A stretch of DNA of 64,000 bases from Kryptolebias marmoratus (GCF_001649575.2 NC_051431.1:26655773-26719772), one strand, 5' to 3'; shown: positions 23,809 through 35,481, numbered from the stretch's first letter. Program-made: numbers and translations. Notes: generated from the sequence alone by a model not told the origin.

Positions 23809-23865
23809 GGCGCCACGCGACAAACCATCAAGTCGCCCCATCAGAACCCGGAGAGGTTCTGCTGC

Positions 23866-23872
23866 TATTTAT
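23866..23872 (+). promoter_or_regulatory. TATA-like box (TATTTAT)
   Basis: An AT-only heptamer in very GC-rich surroundings. It reads TATTTAT on plus and ATAAATA on minus, so it could serve either strand. The CCAAT box and CRE are upstream only for the plus strand, which favours initiation near 23900 on plus. Confidence 0.4.
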
Positions 23873-24923
23873 GCTGCGCGCTCAAACACACCGATTGTCG
23901 AGAATTTCCCCGCAAAGTGTCATCTGTTAGTGAAAGTGTCTGCGCGAGCGGGGAGACACGAGGGGGACACGGCGAGGGACACTCTGGGAGCAGGTAGGTC
24001 TTCGGGACGAACAGGCTCGAGGCGCAGATTGCACCGCGCGCCGTCTGCTTGTTGTTTTTTTCTGTTTCTTTTTGTTTTGTTTGTTTGTTTTGGGTAGAAA
24101 ATGACGCGCATCTCCCGTGTGCTGCTTCGGGAAGAACTGGAGGATTTTAGTTTGAACAAAGCAGCTAAAATCCAGCCGAACAGCTGGACGCTGCGCGCGC
24201 CACAGCCCCGACGGTTCCGGAGACCCGGTGCCGGTTCGGGACCCGGACGGACCGGAAAGTTGACAGCCCGTCAGGAACTCCGACACCCCCGGAGCATCCA
24301 CGAAGGGTCCAATCTACCTCGGCTCAGAAGCAGCAACGAGATAAGTTATGAGACTCTAAATCACTTCAAGGCTTTGGAATATCTCTTGTTTTATTAAAGA
24401 AACAATAATATTCCAAACAGAAAAAGTTTACAGGATCCGGTTCCTCTAACAAAGCTTGACACTCGGATGAATTATTCTTTAAAGTTTATTCAGATTTCTT
24501 TTGACTAGTTGCCATAAATGAATAAAATGATATTTTTGTTGTTATTGTTGCTTAAAATGTTATTTTATTCCTTTTTGCAGCTGAAATCAAGTGAACGTTT
24601 CAGAACAACAACCCTCCGCGCTTCTCATGCAAAACTCCCGCCCGGCCCAGTCCAGCTGCTCCCCCTGCGCCCCCACCCCGCCCCGGGGTCTGGGGAGGCC
24701 CCTTCAGCAGGACATGTGTTCACGCGTTTCTGGCTTTTAGGGGAGGAAAAAAAAAAACAGCGAGAGAGGGAGAAAGATAAGATAACAGCCCTGTCTGTCC
24801 GCAGCTCAGCATCTTTTTCTCTTTTCAGCAGGGAGGAGGGATAACGGAAAGGGTCTGGAGGTGGGGGCTCAGTTTTCCAAAATCGTGTCCTTTGGATCAT
24901 AGAACTCGATTTAAATAATAAAA

Positions 24924-25017
24924 TGAGAGCGAGAGAAAGAGAGAGACAGAGAGAGAGAGAGACAGAAAGAGAGAGACAGAGAGAGAGACAGAGAGAGAGA
25001 GACAGAGAGAGTGAGAA
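24924..25017. repeat. (GA)n/(GACA) purine repeat
   Basis: GAGAGA tract with regular CA interruptions, upstream of lhx1. Another short TG/AG tract is at 25184-25237. Confidence 0.9.
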
Positions 25018-25200
25018 AAGACAACTAAGAATCAGAATCCGATAATAAGCTCCTTTGGGCTGCAGCCGCCGCGCGCGCTAAACACCAGCGTGTAAACAAG
25101 CACAACTTCTTTCCACGCGCGGGAGATGCCTTATGATAGTATGTCAGTGGGGATAATCTCTGCCTGATTTAGAATAAACCAAAGTGTGTCTCTGTGTGTC

Positions 25201-25234
<34 letters not shown>

Positions 25235-25649
25235 TGTGGGGGACGCACGGATTAAATCCACAAAAATCAAAATCCACACTATGAGCTCAAAATCTATCCC
25301 AGCTCCCCTCTAGGCAATGACACTATTAAATGCAAAATAATAATAATAATAATATAAAAAAGGAAAACCCTGGTTTGAACCTCACCGCTGTAATCCTTCA
25401 GCAGCGACACACTTTTATTTGCGCGTTTTTTTTTTCCCTGACGCGAGCAGAAGTTGTAAATTACAAAAATGTTTTTAGCCTCTGGGCCTTTAAAATCCTA
25501 AACTTCTCTCTTTTTTTTTCCTTGTCTCGCTTTATTCTTAGAATAACCTCTGGCGTGATGACAGATGACCCGCGGAAAACAAGAAGGAAATAATAATAAT
25601 AATAATAAAAAAAACCTGCATTAATCAGAAACGGACCGGCTGGATGTTC

Positions 25650-25755
25650 TGGTGCCGCCTCACAACCAGCGGAGCGGGAGTTCGACTCCCAGCCCGGGCC
25701 TTCCTGTGGGGAGTTCGTCTCGTTCAGGAGGGAACTTTCTCCTGCTCCCATTAAT
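25650..25755 (+). repeat. SINE-like fragment (tRNA-like head)
   Basis: GGTGCCGCCTCACAACCAGC, then GGGAGTTCGACTCCCAGCC with a B-box-like GTTCGACTCC, then GGCCTTCCTGTGGGGAGTT. This matches the head of the abundant teleost element 'gcctcacagcaagaaggtcctgggttcgaatcccggc...ctgtgtggagtttgcatg'. It is one of very few transposon traces in the lhx1 neighbourhood. Confidence 0.55.
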
Positions 25756-26838
25756 TTAAGGTTCTTAGTGCTAATATTAACATATTAATTCCACGTTTCT
25801 GCTTTTCTCCTCTCGAAGTGTATGTTTTGACTGAGAACCTGCTATTTTAAAGTAAGGAAATCCTCTCTGAGGCCGTGCTGTGGCAGAGCAGCCCGGGAGA
25901 TCCGGCTTTTATGAAGTGAGGCAGCCTCACTGTGAGATAATTAATCTGAGGTAATGAACGAGGCTGTGAAGATGCGCGCGATCATTAATTCTCATCGTGA
26001 CGCGTTTGTTTTCCTCCCCTCCCCTCCTTCTGCAGGCGCGGTCCTACAGGGCGCAGCGGCACCGCGACGACGCGTGAGGGACGCGGCGGCTGGGGGAAGG
26101 AGAGGCTCAGTCCTGAGCCGAGCAGGTGATCAGATAGATGGATGGAGGAGGGAGGAGGGGGAATCTGAACCTGAGACGCACAGGGTGACTGCGGCTGAGG
26201 TGGAGCCGCTCTGTGCGACTTCGACGGCAAGATGTGAACGGGCCGCAGAGAGGAGAGGGGGTCCGGGTAAACCAGAGAGAGAACCCCGCGACTGTGTACC
26301 GCTGGAGGGGGGCAGGGGGTACCGGTCCACTGCTCAGCCCGGCTGCTAATCTTTCTTTCTTTCTTTCAACACATTACAGCAAGTAATCATCTTAGTCTGG
26401 CCCCTAACTGCGTGGGTTTTACAATAACAAAAAAGCAGTTCAGGTTTAGCTACAGCGCCTCATTTGGATCATTTACCATCCCAAAATTCACCACATGAAA
26501 TGAAAAACAAATCCAAATTTCAACAGTTTCTAAATTTTGTAATGAAAAAAATGATCACGAAATTGTAATTAATATTACTGGTATTATTATTACTGCTACT
26601 ATGTCTTTATTAACAATGTATGCCCGATTATCACAAAAAGTCAAATTAGAAACAAAAAGCACAATTAGGCGGAAGTTCTGAGCTCAGTGCACTTTGGCCC
26701 GAGAGCTCTCTTTAAATCACACGCTGCAGGTTTGATTCATGAACTGAGGATTCTCTGCATTTTGGGTTAAACCTGTTGTTGGAGGAGGTTCGTTCGCTTT
26801 AATTTTAGTAGTTTTTATTAGTTTGTCTTTTTTATAGC

Positions 26839-26905
26839 ATCATCCATCCATCCATCCATCCATCCATCCATCCATCCATCCATCCATCCATCCATCCATC
26901 CATCC
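26839..26905. repeat. (CATC)n microsatellite
   Basis: About 16 CATC units. Unlike 10986-11069, no retroposon tail adjoins it. Confidence 0.95.
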
Positions 26906-27185
26906 GGGCCTCATTTCACGCCGTTGCGCACCGTGATGACAGCGGGGGGGAGGGGGTTGCAGCACCACCAGTGCGGTCCCAAAAATTGACTTTGACCCCC
27001 CCACACCCCACGAACCAAACATATTCCGACGTGAACTCACCGTGGATTATTGAACCAGCAGAAACTGTCCAAACATTTTTCCAGACTTCCAGCTCCGCTC
27101 CGGCCCGCGCTGCGAGAAATCCAATGGGATTTATAGATCATCTCCCTACAGCTGTCCCTTTTCAGTCGGACTCACCCCCTCCTTC

Positions 27186-27236
27186 ACACACACACACACT
27201 CACACACACACACACACGCACGCAGACCCACACACA
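27186..27236. repeat. (CA)n imperfect microsatellite
   Basis: CA units interrupted by T and G, in the upstream flank of lhx1. Confidence 0.85.
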
Positions 27237-29689
27237 ACGTTTCATCCACAAGCGCCAAAGTTAAAACGTTTGCAATGATATCTGCATCCATCCGCCGTCG
27301 TTTTACCTAAACTGGGAAATCCCGTGATGCAGTTGAGAGAAGGTGTGTGTGGGGGAGTGTGTTTGGGGTTGGAATCAGAGACTCAAGGGCTCCAGAACAG
27401 GAACTCTGCATGAGCCTCTGAGGTCACTCCAAAACAAGAGCAGGATCAGAGTCCACCTCAGTCCTGTAGGGGGCGGATTTAATCCAGATAAAGAGGCTCA
27501 GAGCCCACCGCAGCTTTATTACGTTTATTCTTTAATTCCAAATGATGCCACTTGGCATGTATTTCATTTATTTCGTACTTCATAAAGTAAAACCCTAAAC
27601 CCGCACCATATTTTTCCCCATATCTATAGTTCTTATGTTCTCAAACTAAACATTTGTAGGCAAAACTTGTGACCGGAAGCAAACTTCCACGTGTGTTTGT
27701 TTACCTGCAGAAACAGCGGAAGTGACTGAAAATAAGTATAACTTTAGAATAACTTTAGACTTTCTGCTCCAGCAGTAAGTTTGTGGAAAAGCTGTTTTTT
27801 CGAAAAGCTGAGCTCTGTCCTGCCTAATCCCAGATATTTATTCCTGAGAATTTGTTTTTTCATTCTTTTTCTTTTCTTTAGCAGCAGACTCGATCTTATA
27901 TTTTCACCTAAACATCTTCTGCAAGCCAGTTTCCAATTCTGAAATGTTTGCTTACCCACACAGACTAGGCAGGCCTAATGTAGGTCCATTACGTGACTGA
28001 CGTTTCCACGTGGTTTTCAGATCAGCAGTTTGTTTACATTGAGTACAGACTTTTTTTTTTTTTTTGAATTTTATGTCAATATATTTGGAAACCTACTGGA
28101 GTGAGCTTTTTTTGAACTGCACCGTTTAGTTCAGGGTAATCTTTTTTTTTTTTTGAATTCATAATTTGCAATGATGATCTTTAACGCAAAGAAAACCATA
28201 TTGTGATTTTAAAAACGAGGTGTTTTTTTATTTATGCAATGAAAACAAAAACGAAAGGACTAAAGGCAGAGGGGAGGGATTTCTGCGTTGAAAAACCAGC
28301 AGCAGAATCAGATTATCATCCCTGAGCTGCAGCAGCCTCACTTCTTCTTCTTCTTCTTCTAGTTTAGATTAATGGTGCAGCGCGATTATTGTGCAGTCGG
28401 GGTGAAAGGGCCGGGATCACTAATGATCAGAATATAATGTGTGGTGATAAGCACTCCTCCCTGTGAGATATTATCAGCCGCTGGCCAAAGCTCAGGGGAC
28501 GAGCTGCGTGGCTGCAGAGCGACAGATAGCTGCTGCTGCTGCAGGATTTCTGAGAGCTATAAAAAAAAATAAAAAAGCCCGCAGGCGTGCAGAGCTGCTC
28601 GCTGCTGATACCTGCAGTAAAATATGCACAGACCCAGTTTGTTTTCATTTTCTGCCATCTTTAATGATAATATGATAAGAACTGTTAAAAAAAATACTTA
28701 TTTTATGATTAAATAAAACACCCTGCTCCCCCTCTTTGGAGCGCCTTGCCTCTAATTTTAAACTTAGAGGAATTAAAGAGAAGTTCCTTCAGTTTTTAAT
28801 AATTATTTTAAGTGATTTCATGTCTGTCTGTAAACAGCGAACACATGATCCCAAATGGTTTGTGTAATTTAAAAATGTGTGACGATGGTGCGATTCAACA
28901 GAACTGGTGTTAAAACACTGGCTTCCTAGAAAGGTTTTTTTGGCCTTTCTTTTGATTTCTAAAAACACCCAGAGGCCTGTAAAAAGAACAAACTGATCCA
29001 AAATAAATAAAGAAAAAAGAGCTTTTCTTTCTCCAAATCTTCCTCTCTCGTGCTACATTTTGATCCGAGCCGGAGTCTAAGTCTTTTTCCTCTTTTGGAA
29101 AATAAAAACAATGCATAAGACAAGAATTAAGAAGCAGCTGATTATCCTTTAATGGAGGAGCGCAACTTTTCTCAAGCCGATTAGACTGAAAATCCCCGAA
29201 TAACTATCGACGTTTCCTGATCAATGGCCTCAGACAGGGAAGGGAGTGTGCGCACGAGTGAAGAAGAAGAGCACAGGCTGATGCTGAGCGCCGCATCCAG
29301 ACTTCTCCATCTTCATTGGAGCTTTCTGTGCGCAAAAAAAAAAAAAAAAGCAAAGGCGCGCGGCAGGTAAAGCTGCAGCAGAGCCGCGGCTTTAGTTTTT
29401 ATCCAATAGATCAGCAGGCAGACAAAGCTTTATTTTCACCAGGGGGGAGATATTTCACCCCGCCTTACGCTTTTATGTTGGAGAGGTGTCAGCCGCGGGA
29501 AATGGATGGCTAATGCATAGGCAAAGCACCTCGCGCCCCTGTATGCTGCACGGGGGGATTTAGGGCCCCTGGGGGCCCAGCCCGGGGAGGCTGATGATCG
29601 GGGGAGTTAGAGCTCAGAACACTGATATAGGCCTGAACCAGAACGGGGCCCAGTCTTTATTTCCCATTATTTCTACAGAGGACACAGCT

Positions 29690-29860
29690 GATCAGGACTG
29701 TTGTCTCCGAACCAGAAGGTCCTGGACTCTTGAACCTGTGTTGAATTTACATGTTGTCCCCCTGCATGTGTGGACTTTTTCTTGTACCTCCCTCAGTCCA
29801 AAACATACAGGGTAGGCTACTTGGTTGTTTTCAATTGATCCAAAGTGCAGAGGAGGTTTT
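29690..29860 (+). repeat. SINE-like element, 5' half
   Basis: AACCAGAAGGTCCTGGACTC, TGAATTTACATGTTGTCCCC and CAGTCCAAAACATACAGGGT match, in order, the head and middle of the teleost element described at 25650. The matching second half is found at 30415-30580, separated by about 555 bp. Confidence 0.55.
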
Positions 29861-30215
29861 GTCGTGCCTGACCTATTCTACCACCTGGTTAATATATATT
29901 TTTTACATTTAGTACAACACTGACTTCCAGTGTTGTATATTTAGTACAACACTGTAAGTCAGTACCATCTGCACAGAACTCCAGTCTCAGAGTTCACACA
30001 CACACCCTTCTTAAATTTCAAAATGGTTTCACCCAATTGGACCAAAGGTCTCAGGACAACCTCATTGTCAACTAATTGTAACACATACACACAAGTATGT
30101 GTGTGTATCATAGTCAGTTGACAATTGTAAGGGTGTGTTTGTGGGTNTACTGAAGCTGGTTAATATGAGTTGCTGACAGATAGCTTTTGGTTAAGTGTTT
30201 TTTGTGTAAGTTGTG

Positions 30216-30219
<4 letters not shown>

Positions 30220-30278
<59 letters not shown>
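30220..30278. repeat. (TA)n(CA)n microsatellite
   Basis: A TA tract running into CA units. It lies inside the DNA that separates the two SINE halves. Confidence 0.95.
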
Positions 30279-30414
30279 TGCACACAGACAAATAACCGGA
30301 ATGCATGGAATATAGTCTAAAAGTAAATGTTTCCTGTAACAATAAACTCTGCCCCCCTGCTGGAACCTCTGCCAGCTTTTGCTACCCCAAGAAAAAAATC
30401 TTTAAATCCACCAC

Positions 30415-30580
30415 AGCCCAGGTGTGAGAGCGAAGGTATGTGTGTGTCTCTGTGTATCCCTGTGATGGACTGGTGACCTGTCCGGGGTGTCCCCTGCCTC
30501 TCACTCAATGACCGCTGCAGATGGGCACCCTGTGACCCTGAACAGGAACATGTGGGTAAAGAAAAGAAATGGGTGGATGT
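30415..30580 (+). repeat. SINE-like element, 3' half
   Basis: GTGATGGACTGGTGACCTGT, CCGGGGTGTCCCCTGCCTC and CCTGTGACCCTGAACAGGAA match the tail of the same element. It ends in AATGGGTGGATG instead of a full (GGAT)n. Together with 29690-29860 it looks like one copy split by an insertion. Confidence 0.6.
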
Positions 30581-33129
30581 TAGGCACCACAACTGCAGAG
30601 TACGGTTAAGAAACACACACCACAACAGGACACACAAGGCATTCTGATTAATAATCAATTACAAGGAAGATTACTAGAAAAAAATCTTCATCCTTACAAA
30701 ATTCTAACGTCTAGAATAATCCTGAGGAGGCCTGTTGTCTTCATATTGCTAAATGCTGTTTCAACAAAATTGTTACAATTACTGTTTGAATTCTTAAAGC
30801 AGCAGAAGCTGTGAGCAATCTGTTAGTAGGAGTTTTTGATTTATCGTTCAGGGCCAGTCCCTAAAATACCCCACAAATTTCTGTCATCCCTTCCCAAAAC
30901 ATCACAAAGCAAACTTAATGACATAAGCCTCAGTGTCAGTGTCTTTGCAGAGTGTCATAAAGTAATGATCATCTGTCAATCAGTGTTTAGTGGATCAGAC
31001 CAGAAGGATGCAGCGAAAAGTAACAGGGCGTTCATCGCTGAACCTGTTTCTGCAGCTGATGTGTTCCCACTTTAACATTTAGATTTCATTGTTTACCTTT
31101 AAATGTTAGAAAGTGGATAAAACACACAGGCCGACAACTGGGTGGTATTAATTTCCAGCAATTATCAGATAAGCACCCTTTATTTGGAGAAATAAAACAT
31201 ATATTTGTTTTATATCTCTAGACAAATATTCACGGTAAAACACAATACAACACTAACAATAAAAAAGTTGTGACATCAATTTTTTTCAACACTCAAGTGG
31301 AGAGAGCATCAATACTCTGTTCTTTAAAAATGAAGTTTTTTTACCCTTTATTTTGGAACAGTGATGACAGAATTACAATGAATTACAATGAAGACAATTA
31401 AAAGGAAAACTAAATTCATCATCAGCATGCCACATTAAAACACAAAGTTAAAAGTTCAACTAAAGTGTGTTCGTAAGAGGGAGCGTTTTATTTAAAATCC
31501 TTGGGTAGTCTATGGATCTGTAATCTTTACAGTCAAAAACGATATGTCTGCCTATTTCCCTATATATTACATTTTGTTCAGAGCTGCAAAATGTACTTGA
31601 AGCTCTAACTAAACAACACAACTTGATATTTTTATAAAAAAATAAATGCTTATAAAATATCCACATTTTGCTTCAATATAAAATTAAAGCACTATAATAA
31701 ATAGTCAATATTTATTGGTATTTTAGAAAGAAAAAGACCAAACTCTCTTGTTGATAACATTTAAATTCTGTTTATATTGGNNNNNNNNNNNNNNNNNNNN
31801 NNNNNNNNNNNNNNNNNNNNNNNNNNNNNNNNGGGGGTGGGGGGTGGGGATTAATAAAGCATATACTAGCATGTAAATAAATTATTAAAGTGATCATTAA
31901 ATTATAGGTCAGTTTGTTAAGCTGTGACTTCCTGAACTTGTTCTAATAAAGACAGAGACCTTTATTTACTTTAGCATTTATTGCTTTGTAAATCCAAGGC
32001 TAGCCTTCTTTTCTAAATCTGTGTTTAAAAAAAAATCTTTTTTTTTGTAAATCCTTATTCATAGATGACTTGTAAGATAATAATCTATGGTGTGCATTCT
32101 GAACTGTACTTAGTTTTTGTTTTGTTTTTCTTGTTTCTCTCTCTTTCTCTCAGTACCTTGCCTCTAATGTGGAAAAGATCTTTAGGATCTGTTGAGTTTT
32201 AGAGCAAGACAACACTGTACAATAGGGTGGATTAATGAAGTGGCTAACAAACTTCTAGCACAATCGAACTCACTGTTTTTTCCATTTGTATTGTTAGTAT
32301 GATTTATTTTTATTTGCATAAAATCAAACAGGGAAACAGCTAAAACGATCAGCTTCCATTGGCATTATGAATATAAATGTTACTCATTTCTTATTTCCTT
32401 TTTTTGTCAAAGCTCCACAGAGCCCCATGTGGCCCCACAGACCCCTGGGTCAGTCAGTTTCAGTTTGACTTGTGATGATCTGCTACAACAATGTGATGGA
32501 AACTGATCAAATGAGTCACTGGAAGAAACTGCAAAATTATGACGAAATGAATATATCAGTATCAGATCTTTACCTGAACATCCAGTCTCTGACGGGTTTA
32601 ATTCATTTATATGACAGAGTTTCTCACCTTTAAAAAAAGCTGAAATAATTTGGTTTGTTCTTATGTCACATACATATTAGTTGTTCTATTTAAAGGCTTT
32701 CTGTAGCATGATGCTGCTTTCACATACAATTTATCAATGCAAAGTATCAAATTTAAAGACTTTGAGTGTTGCCAATCATATAAAACATCTCTAAAAATAA
32801 ATCTTTATAAAAGAAAGAAATTGTGTTTGAAACAGTCATATCACAAGAAAGTCCACTGTCCGGAGTTCTAAGCTAGTTGTTAAAATCTTATACACTGTTA
32901 ATTCACTGACATAAATGCAGATTTCTATGCTGCAAAGAGTTAACGAGATTTACAATGCTGCTCAGAACACAGAGCTTCCCTGTCATATTTCCCCCTCATG
33001 CTAAATAGAAATCTTAAGAAGTAATTGGAATTTACTGCATACCTGAATAACTGCATATAAATAAGCACACATTTCATCAGGGGGTTCGCTGACACTGTTT
33101 GGTCGCATAAAAAATGCTGCATACATTAT
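30581..33129. other. Intergenic
   Basis: It contains the 52-N gap. A short single-copy block at 31130-31200 (GGTATTAATTTCCAGCAATT) stands out slightly. No gene or repeat family was recognised in the rest. Confidence 0.4.
31781..31832. other. Assembly gap (52 N)
   Basis: A run of N followed directly by a G-rich tract, so probably an unresolved G-rich repeat. A single N also occurs at 30147. Confidence 0.99.
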
Positions 33130-33800
33130 AATACACAGCAAATAATCTTATTTTGCTGCAGCCTTTGCTACATGCTTGGGATTCCGTCCAAATTACTGAG
33201 GATTCAAACAAGCGTTTTCAATTTATTAAACCTATACGGGCAACATTTCATTTTAATGGGACAATTTATTCTGGGAAGGGATTATCAAGGGTTGGTGAAA
33301 ACCATGGCAGTGTGTAAATCTGACAGCATTCGACTCATTTAAAGGCAGGCAGCCTCGCTCTGGTCGAGAGGGTGGGGGGATTCAGGTGTGTGGCAAAGGC
33401 CTCGTCTCCCTCATGTCCTCCTGCAACCAAAAGACAAAACAAGCTCATTGACTTTGGCCTCGTCGTCCAGACAGATTCCTCACTTCTCAGCACCTTTATG
33501 AGCATGCATGCACTTTGTGAATTTGGTGGAGGAGGACGTAAATCCTCGGGATGGGATTGGCAGTCATGTCCCTGGTCTCACGGCCAGACAATCGCAGGAT
33601 GGAAAGTGGCCGTGGACAACATGACCCCCTGTCGAGAGGGCTCAGTGGATTTGGAGATAATGACATTGTCGCTCTTATTAAGATTCACATTAACCGTCTC
33701 GCCACACGACCCCGGTTCCCTTTGTCCTAGACCCGAGTCAAAAGCCTTGCTGTCTTACTGTGTCTGTGGTGATATTCAAAGCTGGGCAAATAAGGTGACA
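33130..33800. promoter_or_regulatory. Candidate distal regulatory element(s)
   Basis: Two adjoining single-copy blocks, 33150-33345 and 33400-33740, lie about 10 kb upstream of lhx1. They have even base composition, no repeats, and TAAT/ATTA and AATTTATTAAAC-type motifs. A 163-codon open frame covers part of the second, but shows no domain and runs into the L2 tail, so regulatory DNA is the better guess. No comparison was possible. Confidence 0.35.
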
Positions 33801-33863
33801 TGCACATGCTCTGTTCCTGTGAAGGACAGAAGAGACTCTCAATCAGAAAATATAGTGTCGTAA

Positions 33864-34000
33864 TCAATTCAGTTCAGTTTATCTATATAGCCCCAAGTCA
33901 CAACAAAAAGGCACACTCAGGGCATTATACAAAAGAAAAAACAAATCCAAATCATAAATCTAATTCAGATCCAGATTCAAATCCAATTACAGTCACTTGA
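33864..34000 (-). mobile_element. L2-type LINE 3' tail (antisense)
   Basis: The plus strand reads CAATTCAGTTCAGTTTATCT then ATATAGCCCCAAGTCACAAC, the reverse complement of the L2 tail 'gttgtgatttggcgctatataaataaa...ttgaattg'. It is short and degenerate. Confidence 0.6.
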
Positions 34001-34203
34001 GTTCTTTTTATAACACGACACAGTCAGAGGACAGGAAAGAGACACAGACAAACACGAAGTGGTACAGGTGTAGTTTATATATGAAGAAAATCAATGAACA
34101 CAGGGTTAATGAATAATTTTGTATAATATTTTAAAAAGTTTAAAAACACAGCAACTTTTAGGATTTGCCATGTCCTGATGACTGAAAATCTACAGCAGCT
34201 CCC

Positions 34204-35095
34204 AGAAGGAATGCATATGTATATTATTTAATTACAGATAATTTCATGTTGAAAAATGACAGAAGTGTAGCTATTTTGAACAAACCTTGAGATACCATGA
34301 TGCTGATCTCATGTGATATTACAGTATCTTGCATGATCTGTTAGCGCTAAGAGTATGTGTTGTAAATGACTCTCAGTTACTACCACATCAAATTATAACT
34401 CAGTATCTGGAAGATTCATAGAGATTTAAACATTTTTGAGTAATCTAAGGTCAATTAGCTGTGGCAGCCATCTTGAACTAAAAAACGCAAGTTATTTAGT
34501 CATACAGTCTAGCAAATAATAACTTTCTGAAAGTGTCACTGGAATGTAATATTTTGTAGATACACAAGTTTGTCTCAAACAGTCAGTGCTAAGGTTTTAA
34601 GCAAAGATGCTGCATGTTGTGTTGTGTTCATATTATATCTTGTGGACAATGCTCAGCTACTACCAAAACAAACTGTAGTTCTATATCTGTAATACTGACT
34701 GACATATAGCTATTTTTGTGTTTTCTAAGGTCGTTCGGCTGTGGTAGACATCTTGAATTTGGTTGACTCCAAAACTTAATCAGTTGTAGATGTACATCTT
34801 TTGATAATTTTCCGTACATTTCTTTAAAATCTATGCAGTGGTTTATGAGATATTTTGCTAACAAACAGAAATGGTTAATTACAATAGTTAACAGCAAAGT
34901 TTGAGACACAGATATCACATGATCACGAATACAAGTTGGGGATGATTCTCAGGTATTACCAGTCAAAGCTTTAGCTTAATAGTTGTACGTTACAGCCAGT
35001 TTTGTTTTATAAAATCACTTTGCTGTGGCAGCCATTTTTAATCCAGTTGACTGCAAAAGTTCATCAGTTGTAGATGTCTACCTATGTTCCCAGTA
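34204..35095 (-). mobile_element. Hairpin-ended dispersed element, copy C (about three monomers)
   Basis: Read on minus, monomers contain GCAAAATATCTCATAAACCA, TTGGAGTCAACCAAATTC, GATGTCTACCACAGCC, TGGTAGTAGCTGAGCATTG and ATCATGCAAGATACTG blocks in repeated order. It ends at 34214-34205 with the left half of the hairpin only (ATGCATTCCTTC); the right arm is missing. Confidence 0.65.
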
Positions 35096-35433
35096 AAACG
35101 GTACAGACAAGTCAACACATGCAAGCAGGCATAGGCAAAACCAAATACAAATACGAACATGGAGCAAACCAAGCTGATTTAGAAATGCTAGCATGTAATT
35201 CTTACCCACTGGACTGGCAGTGGGCAGCATGTGTTGCACCCTATCAATATAACGCCAGTCAGTCAAAGTTTGACACCACCAGAGTCCAGCAGGGTCAAAC
35301 CCAGACCTGTCCTGTCATGGTGTGATGGTGTGGACCCCTCAAGCACTGCGCTAACCCATCTTCAAACCCATAATCACAAATATGACCCATTTTCTGTTTT
35401 TCATTAACTGAAAAGCATTTCTTTTCCTGCCTG

Positions 35434-35438
<5 letters not shown>

Positions 35439-35481
<43 letters not shown>

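Larger units (their letters stand above)
23051..23850 (-). promoter_or_regulatory. lhx1 5' UTR and proximal promoter zone
   Basis: The zone is CpG-rich single-copy DNA directly upstream of the lhx1 ATG. It has no in-frame open extension of the protein. Human LHX1 has a long 5' leader, so the start site may lie anywhere up to about 24.3 kb. The AT box at 23866-23872 reads ATAAATA on this strand and could also serve lhx1, with initiation near 23840. No start site can be fixed from the sequence. Confidence 0.4.
22880..24330. promoter_or_regulatory. CpG island over lhx1 exon 1 and upstream flank
   Basis: CpG dinucleotides are dense here (for example around 23140-23170, 23690-23820, 23940-24040 and 24190-24300), in contrast with the AT-rich, CpG-poor DNA of most of the window. 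CpG-rich unmethylated domains are usual for vertebrate developmental transcription-factor genes. The CpG-rich character recurs at 20300-20760 (exon 3), 25050-26340 and 29310-29590. Confidence 0.7.
23900..26125 (+). ncRNA. Possible divergent noncoding transcript upstream of lhx1
   Basis: This is a hypothesis from signals only. Downstream of the CRE/CCAAT/TATA set there is a strong donor, CAG|GTAGGT (intron from 23994). Plus-strand acceptors with pyrimidine tracts end at 24580 (TTTATTCCTTTTTGCAG) and 26034 (TTTTCCTCCCCTCCCC...TGCAG), and a donor CAG|GTGATC follows at 26126. No long open frame runs through the putative exons. Human LHX1 has an annotated divergent transcript (LHX1-DT), which makes the arrangement plausible. 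Start, end and exon choice are unproven. Confidence 0.3.
24331..29689. promoter_or_regulatory. lhx1 upstream flank, single-copy candidate regulatory DNA
   Basis: Blocks that look least like neutral DNA are 25850-26000 (with GATAATTAATCTGAGGTAAT), 28380-28570 and 29140-29590. They are unique in the window and rich in factor-type cores. Simple repeats and one SINE fragment interrupt. No coding exon could be recognised. Confidence 0.35.

Noticed and set aside
25670..25690. tRNA gene from GTTCGACTCC
   Set aside because: It lies within a SINE-like fragment, without acceptor and anticodon stems.
26839..26905. Retroposon tail suggested by (CATC)n
   Set aside because: The tail sequence that normally precedes this repeat (CCCTGAACAGGAT...) is absent on both sides.
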